Source: Desulfarculaceae bacterium
GTDB lineage: Bacteria > Desulfobacterota > Desulfarculia > Desulfarculales > Desulfarculaceae
Assembly (NCBI GenBank): GCA_021737645.1
Contig: JAIPDO010000007.1
Span: 37,362 to 101,361 of the forward strand
DNA length: 64,000 nucleotides
Direction: 5' to 3'
Shown: positions 60,580 to 64,000 of the stretch, piece by piece
Layout of the letters: each line of letters starts with the position of its first letter
Position numbering within the stretch: the stretch's first letter is position 1
Program-made: the position numbers and the translations under genes
The notes under the pieces: generated by a model
What the model saw: the letters and a program-made list of their open reading frames with translations, nothing else
What the model was told of the DNA's origin: nothing
Database searches by the model: none

Positions 60580-61193
60580 TGAACCAAGCCAAGGCCGAGT
60601 TTTTCGATGCCCAGGTGGCCGCCGGTTGGGCCGCCGAGGAGTACGGCGAAGCCGAGCGCCCCAAGCTGGAGCGTTTGCTGCGGCAGAGCGAATTGCAGCC
60701 AGGGCACTGGGTGCTGGAACCTGGCTGCGGCACGGGACGCCTCAGCCAGGTGCTGGCCCAGGTGGTGGGGCCGGACGGCCATCTAACGGCCATGGACATC
60801 AGCCAGGGCATGGTGGCCGCCTGCCGCAAGCGGGTGGCCGGACTGTCCTGGGTGCGGGTGGAGCAGATGGCGGTGGAGGAGTTCCAAGCTCCCGCGGCCG
60901 GCTTCGACCGGGTGGTGTGCCATCAGGTGTTCCCTCACTTCGATGACCAGCCCGCCGCCTTGGCCCATCTGGTGAAACTGCTCAAGCCGGGAGGCATCGT
61001 GACGGTGGTGCATTTCATGCCCAGCGCGGCCATCAACGACACCCACCGCAAGGCGGGCACGGTGGTGGAAAAGGACATGCTTCCACCGCCCGAGGAAATG
61101 CGCCGTATGATAAAGCAGGCCGGGCTTGAATTGGAAACCCTGGTGGACGACGAGTTGGGCTATTTGCTCAAGGCCCGCTTGCGCTCCGCCTAG
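60579..61193 (+). CDS. Class I SAM-dependent methyltransferase
   Basis: A 204-aa cytoplasmic methyltransferase. SAM-binding motif I LEPGCGTGRLS lies near residue 45, followed by the acidic residue in MDISQGM. Motif IV is FDRVVCHQVFPHF, then LLKPGGIVTVVHFM. It overlaps the binding-protein gene by one base, so it is translated with the transporter. The acceptor is unknown. Modification of the imported metal complex is a reasonable guess from context. Confidence 0.88.
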   Translation: MNQAKAEFFDAQVAAGWAAEEYGEAERPKLERLLRQSELQPGHWVLEPGCGTGRLSQVLAQVVGPDGHLTAMDISQGMVAACRKRVAGLSWVRVEQMAVEEFQAPAAGFDRVVCHQVFPHFDDQPAALAHLVKLLKPGGIVTVVHFMPSAAINDTHRKAGTVVEKDMLPPPEEMRRMIKQAGLELETLVDDELGYLLKARLRSA

Positions 61194-61242
61194 ACGCTTT
61201 GAACTAATTTCTTCCCACGGGACGCCAACAGGAGGCTTTAAC

Positions 61243-61848
61243 TTGGCTGGATGCGAACTAACCCCGGAACAGATCGAAAAGGCGGTGGAATTCCACGGCC
61301 ACTGGTGCCCGGGCCTGGCCATCGGCTTGAGGGCCGGTGAATACGTGCTCAACCACCTGGGCCGGGCCGAAGACGAAGAGGTCGTGGCCATGGTGGAGAC
61401 CGACATGTGCGCGGTGGACGGCATCCAGTCCCTCACCGGCTGCACCTTCGGCAAGGGCAACCTGCTGTATAAGGACCACGGCAAGCTGGCCTTCAGCTTC
61501 TACCGCCGGGGCGACGGCAAGGGCGTGCGTCTGGTGTTCGACGCCAACCGCCTGGGCAGCCCGGACTCGGAGTTCACCGAGCTTAACCGCAAGTGGCTGG
61601 GGGGCGAGGCCACTCCGGAAGAGGTGGAGAGGCTGATGAAGATGCGCCAGGAGCGCACCGACGACATCATGGGCTCGGACTTGACCGATATCTTCGCGGT
61701 CAAGGAGCCGGACGTGCCCATGCCCCACTCGGCCCGCATCCTCACCAGCCTGGTGTGCGAGGCGTGCGGCGAGTCGGTGATGGAGTCGCGCACCCGCCGT
61801 CTGGAAGGGCGCACCATGTGCATCCCCTGCTTCCAGAACCAGGGATAG
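61243..61848 (+). CDS. FmdE family protein with C-terminal zinc ribbon
   Basis: A 201-aa protein of the FmdE family, named after a formylmethanofuran dehydrogenase gene cluster but without a settled role. The core motif FHGHWCPGLAIGLRAG, then DGIQSLTGCTFGKGNL, are the metal-binding family signatures. The C-terminal C-x2-C-x17-C-x2-C (CEACG to CIPCF) is a zinc ribbon. The start is TTG 61243, with GGAGG at 61231-61235; there is no suitable ATG. FmdE proteins are often found beside molybdenum or metal-transport genes, which fits this operon. Confidence 0.88.
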   Translation: MAGCELTPEQIEKAVEFHGHWCPGLAIGLRAGEYVLNHLGRAEDEEVVAMVETDMCAVDGIQSLTGCTFGKGNLLYKDHGKLAFSFYRRGDGKGVRLVFDANRLGSPDSEFTELNRKWLGGEATPEEVERLMKMRQERTDDIMGSDLTDIFAVKEPDVPMPHSARILTSLVCEACGESVMESRTRRLEGRTMCIPCFQNQG

Positions 61849-61905
61849 TCGCGCGCTCCAGCCTTCGCTGTTTTTCGCCTGCCCCACCCAGTTAGAAACT
61901 TCACG

Positions 61906-61927
61906 GCCCCGCCCATTTGGGCGGGGC
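61906..61927 (+). other. Hairpin upstream of tetrapyrrole-methylase-like gene
   Basis: A perfect 9-bp stem GCCCCGCCC (61906-61914) / GGGCGGGGC (61919-61927) has an ATTT loop and no T-tract. It ends immediately before the ribosome-binding site GAGGAG of the next gene. It may mark an mRNA processing point or influence translation. Confidence 0.5.
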
Positions 61928-61940
61928 GAGGAGCACCACC

Positions 61941-62882
61941 ATGCCCTCCCCTTTTAGGAGCAAGCGCGAAGCATCCGGCGAACAGCCCACTGGCGGCTCG
62001 CCAAACTTTCACCACGGCTTTTTATATCTGATCGGCTGCGGCCCGGGCGGCCCCCAAACCGCCACCCTCCAGGCCCTGGAAACCATGCAGCGCATGGACG
62101 CCATTTTGGCCCCAGCCCGCCAGGCGCGACTGTTCGCGGACTACATCGGCGGCATCCCCATCCCCTTCGACCCCTGGGAGGGGTTCTGGGATTACCAGGG
62201 CAAACACTTCGCCACCCTCGGCCCCGAAGAGGCCAAGCTGTTTCGCCAAAGGCGGGCCGGCTTGCTGGAGCGGCGCCTGGAGGAAATCCGGGCCATGCTG
62301 GACAAAGGCCTGGACGTGGGCCTGCTGGAGTTCGGCAACCCCTGCCTTTTCGGGCCGGGGCAAAGCTACGCCGAGCAACTCAAGCCCCAGGAGGTGATCG
62401 TGATACCGGGCATGGGGGCCGACGCCGCGGCCATGGCCGCCCTGGGGGCCAGCATCCTGCCCGCCCACGACGCCCGTTTCTTGCTCCAGGCCGCACCCTT
62501 CGTGCTGACCGGCCAGGGGCTAAAGCCCGATATGTCCCTGGATGAGCCCAGCCCCGAGGCCCAGGAGTTGTTGTCCTTGCTGGCCAAGCAGGAGCACAGC
62601 GCCATCTTTTACATGGCCCTGGCCGATGCGCCCCGCTTGTTCGAAATGTTGCGCCGCCACCTGCCGGCCAACCTGCCCTGCGCGGCGGTGTACTGGGCCG
62701 GAGACCAGGAGCGCCAGCGGGTGCTGAGGGGCACCCTGGAGTCCCTGCCCGCCAAGCTGGCCGACGATCCTGAGCGCTTCATGGGCCTGCTGCTCATTGG
62801 CCGCTTCCTGGAAGGGCAACCCTTTACCGCCGCCCACAACCGCTCCCCGGCCATGGCCGAGGCCACGCGGGATAAAATCTAG
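61941..62882 (+). CDS. Tetrapyrrole (corrin/porphyrin) methylase-fold protein
   Basis: A 313-aa SAM-dependent methylase-like protein. The N-terminal LIGCGPGGPQTATLQAL matches the glycine-rich loop of precorrin methylases (CobF, CbiL, CobM). LLEFGNPCLFGPGQSY replaces the usual GDPxxY motif, and IVIPGMGADAAAMAALG is the next conserved region. It is longer than most precorrin methylases. ATG 61941 has GAGGAG upstream. Together with a TonB and BtuCD-like uptake operon this points to a corrinoid- or porphyrin-like cargo, but family members also act on other substrates. No other cobalamin-synthesis gene is in the window. Confidence 0.82.
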   Translation: MPSPFRSKREASGEQPTGGSPNFHHGFLYLIGCGPGGPQTATLQALETMQRMDAILAPARQARLFADYIGGIPIPFDPWEGFWDYQGKHFATLGPEEAKLFRQRRAGLLERRLEEIRAMLDKGLDVGLLEFGNPCLFGPGQSYAEQLKPQEVIVIPGMGADAAAMAALGASILPAHDARFLLQAAPFVLTGQGLKPDMSLDEPSPEAQELLSLLAKQEHSAIFYMALADAPRLFEMLRRHLPANLPCAAVYWAGDQERQRVLRGTLESLPAKLADDPERFMGLLLIGRFLEGQPFTAAHNRSPAMAEATRDKI

Positions 62883-62984
62883 CCTGGCCGCCGGGCAAAC
62901 CGCCATGGCCCTGTTGGGTGATTCGCTCTCGGAGTGCCTGTGTTTGACTGGGAGTATCCATCATCACCTAATTGGAGCTATGAC

Positions 62985-63254
62985 ATGATATTACCCAAGC
63001 AAAACGAGGCTTTTGAGCAGTTTCTTGAGACAGTTTATGAAAACGGCGTATTGACCCCGGAGACCACCACCTTGGTCTTTCTGGGAGCGGCCATGGCCAT
63101 ACGGTGCAAACACTGCGCCGAGCGTTTCATCGCCCATGCCAAAACGCTGGAAGTAAGCGACGAGCAAATGGGCGCGGTGGCGGCCATAGCCATGTGCGTG
63201 CGGGCGGGTAGCGCCCGGGCCCTGGCCTTTGACCTGGCCGAAGAACAGGACTGA
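62985..63254 (+). CDS. Small carboxymuconolactone decarboxylase/AhpD-like protein
   Basis: An 89-aa all-helical protein with the CxxC motif and downstream His of the AhpD/CMD family (CKHCAERFIAHAKTLEVSDE). AhpD proteins use this pair as a redox disulfide. It starts at ATG 62985 with TGGAG upstream, 102 bp after the methylase gene, and is followed 25 bp later by the DUF3786 gene. A role in keeping a metal-binding thiol partner reduced is only a guess. Confidence 0.82.
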   Translation: MILPKQNEAFEQFLETVYENGVLTPETTTLVFLGAAMAIRCKHCAERFIAHAKTLEVSDEQMGAVAAIAMCVRAGSARALAFDLAEEQD

Positions 63255-63279
63255 GGGCCGCAAGGCAAAGGAGAGAACC

Positions 63280-63936
63280 ATGAGCAGTGAAGAGCCTCAA
63301 CCCAGGGCTGTATTCAGCGAGATACGTGAATATTACCTGGCCCAACTGGCCCAGGTCTGGGAGGGCATTGACTTCGCCACCCTGGGGGTGGAACAAAATG
63401 GCGACGCTGCGATCATCCCCTTTTTCGGTTTGCCCAACCGGGTGAGCCCGGATCAAGGTTTTCAGGATCATCGGGGAGAGCAGCCCTCCCACGCCACCTG
63501 CGTGGCCCTGGCCAAGTATCTTTTGCTGAATGCCGGAGGTCCCCAGTCGGGCGATGAATGGGTTGCCTTAAAGCAGTTCCCCGACGCCGCGCCGTTCGTG
63601 GAGGGCTTCACCAACACCGTGGAACGCCTGATATCCAGAGAGTTCGCGGGCAAACTTCAGAGGTTGTCCCAGGGATGCACCCAGTGGGGAGGCAAGGAGC
63701 ACGACGCCGGGCTGTCCTATGATCTGGTGATGCGCCTGGACTCTCTACCCCGCATACCGCTGCTGCTGCTGTTCAACGACGAGGAAGACCCATTCCCTGC
63801 CCAGTGCTCGGTTCTGTACCGGCAAGACGCTCCCCGCTATCTGGACATGGAGTGTCTGGCCATAATGGGAATCACCTTGGGCCAGCGCCTGGTGGCTGGG
63901 CTCAAGGGCGGCTCCAAGCATAATTTGGTGGGATAA
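63280..63936 (+). CDS. DUF3786 domain protein
   Basis: A 218-aa cytoplasmic protein of the DUF3786 family, which I know mainly from anaerobic bacteria and which has no assigned function. Conserved-looking segments are IDFATLGVEQNGDAAIIPFFG, KEHDAGLSYDLVMRLDSLPRIPLLLLFNDEEDPFPAQCSVLY and DMECLAIMGITLGQRLVAG. ATG 63280 has AAGGAGAGAA just upstream. It is probably the last gene of the TonB operon; a terminator-like repeat follows at the edge of the window. Confidence 0.8.
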   Translation: MSSEEPQPRAVFSEIREYYLAQLAQVWEGIDFATLGVEQNGDAAIIPFFGLPNRVSPDQGFQDHRGEQPSHATCVALAKYLLLNAGGPQSGDEWVALKQFPDAAPFVEGFTNTVERLISREFAGKLQRLSQGCTQWGGKEHDAGLSYDLVMRLDSLPRIPLLLLFNDEEDPFPAQCSVLYRQDAPRYLDMECLAIMGITLGQRLVAGLKGGSKHNLVG

Positions 63937-63966
63937 GCGCCGCCAGTCGCAAAAAAGGTGGCCCGG

Positions 63967-64000
63967 AACCGGGGCGGAGATGCCGTTTCCCACCCCGGTT
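63967..64000 (+). terminator. Terminator-like hairpin cut by window end
   Basis: AACCGGGGCGG (63967-63977) pairs with CCACCCCGGTT (63990-64000) with one mismatch. The window stops at the end of the second arm, so the T-tract cannot be seen. It probably ends the operon. Confidence 0.5.

Noticed and set aside
1..64000. CRISPR arrays, tRNA, rRNA and insertion sequences
   Set aside because: No regularly spaced repeats, no cloverleaf sequences and no transposase with terminal repeats were seen in reading the window.

Overview
The window is GC-rich and densely coding. The gene content points to an anaerobic, acyl-CoA-degrading member of the Desulfobacterota (former Deltaproteobacteria), such as a sulfate reducer or syntroph. 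The evidence is many acyl-CoA dehydrogenases with their own ETF, an ADP-forming acyl-CoA synthetase, an indolepyruvate-type 2-oxoacid:ferredoxin oxidoreductase, a GlcD/GlcF/FrhB-like Fe-S electron-transfer set, a sigma-54 activator with an adjacent -24/-12 promoter, and a TonB receptor (so a Gram-negative envelope). The lineage is an inference from gene content. I saw no rRNA, tRNA, CRISPR array or intact insertion sequence.

Layout. 1-1388: AT-rich region with two copies of a palindromic operator, then a GntR/FCD regulator. 1475-2260: a YqeB-like protein. 11079 down to 2477 (minus): a liv-type ABC transporter operon that contains an acyl-CoA ligase and a long acyl-CoA dehydrogenase and ends in a strong terminator. 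12104-18377 (plus): a MerR regulator, then an operon of fused hydratase/dehydrogenase, long acyl-CoA dehydrogenase and thiolase. 18589-19443: a patatin-like lipase. 26295 down to 19455 (minus): histidine phosphatase, ACAD10/11-like dehydrogenase, TetR, APH-type kinase, DUF362 protein, 3-hydroxyacyl-CoA dehydrogenase and SDR. 26470-32395 (plus): ETF beta/alpha, enoyl-CoA hydratase, ADP-forming acyl-CoA synthetase and an old-yellow-enzyme-type reductase. 32477-37458: a sigma-54 activator and the dehydrogenase/hydroxyacyl-CoA dehydrogenase/thiolase operon it probably controls. 37506-53380: acyl-CoA ligase, TRAP transporter, and a hydroxy-acid/oxo-acid oxidation operon. 53604-55136: a lone DUF1254/DUF1214 protein that looks acquired. 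55554-63936: TonB receptor, FecCD-type ABC transporter, methyltransferase, FmdE-like protein, tetrapyrrole-methylase-like protein, CxxC protein and DUF3786 protein, with a terminator in the leader.

How the genes fit together. The region is a catabolic island for carboxylic acids. Transport (Liv-type, TRAP, MFS) feeds CoA activation by two AMP-forming ligases. Several parallel beta-oxidation sets follow, with ETF collecting electrons, and the ADP-forming synthetase could recover ATP from acyl-CoA. The TRAP operon looks like a route from 2-hydroxy acids through 2-oxo acids to acyl-CoA. The histidine phosphatase/ACAD10-11-like/APH operon resembles the phosphorylation-elimination route for 4-hydroxyacyl-CoA. 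Regulation is layered: GntR, MerR, TetR and sigma-54, with repeated operator-like palindromes visible at several operons. The most likely undescribed systems are the metal or tetrapyrrole uptake operon at the right end and the TRAP/2-hydroxy-acid operon.
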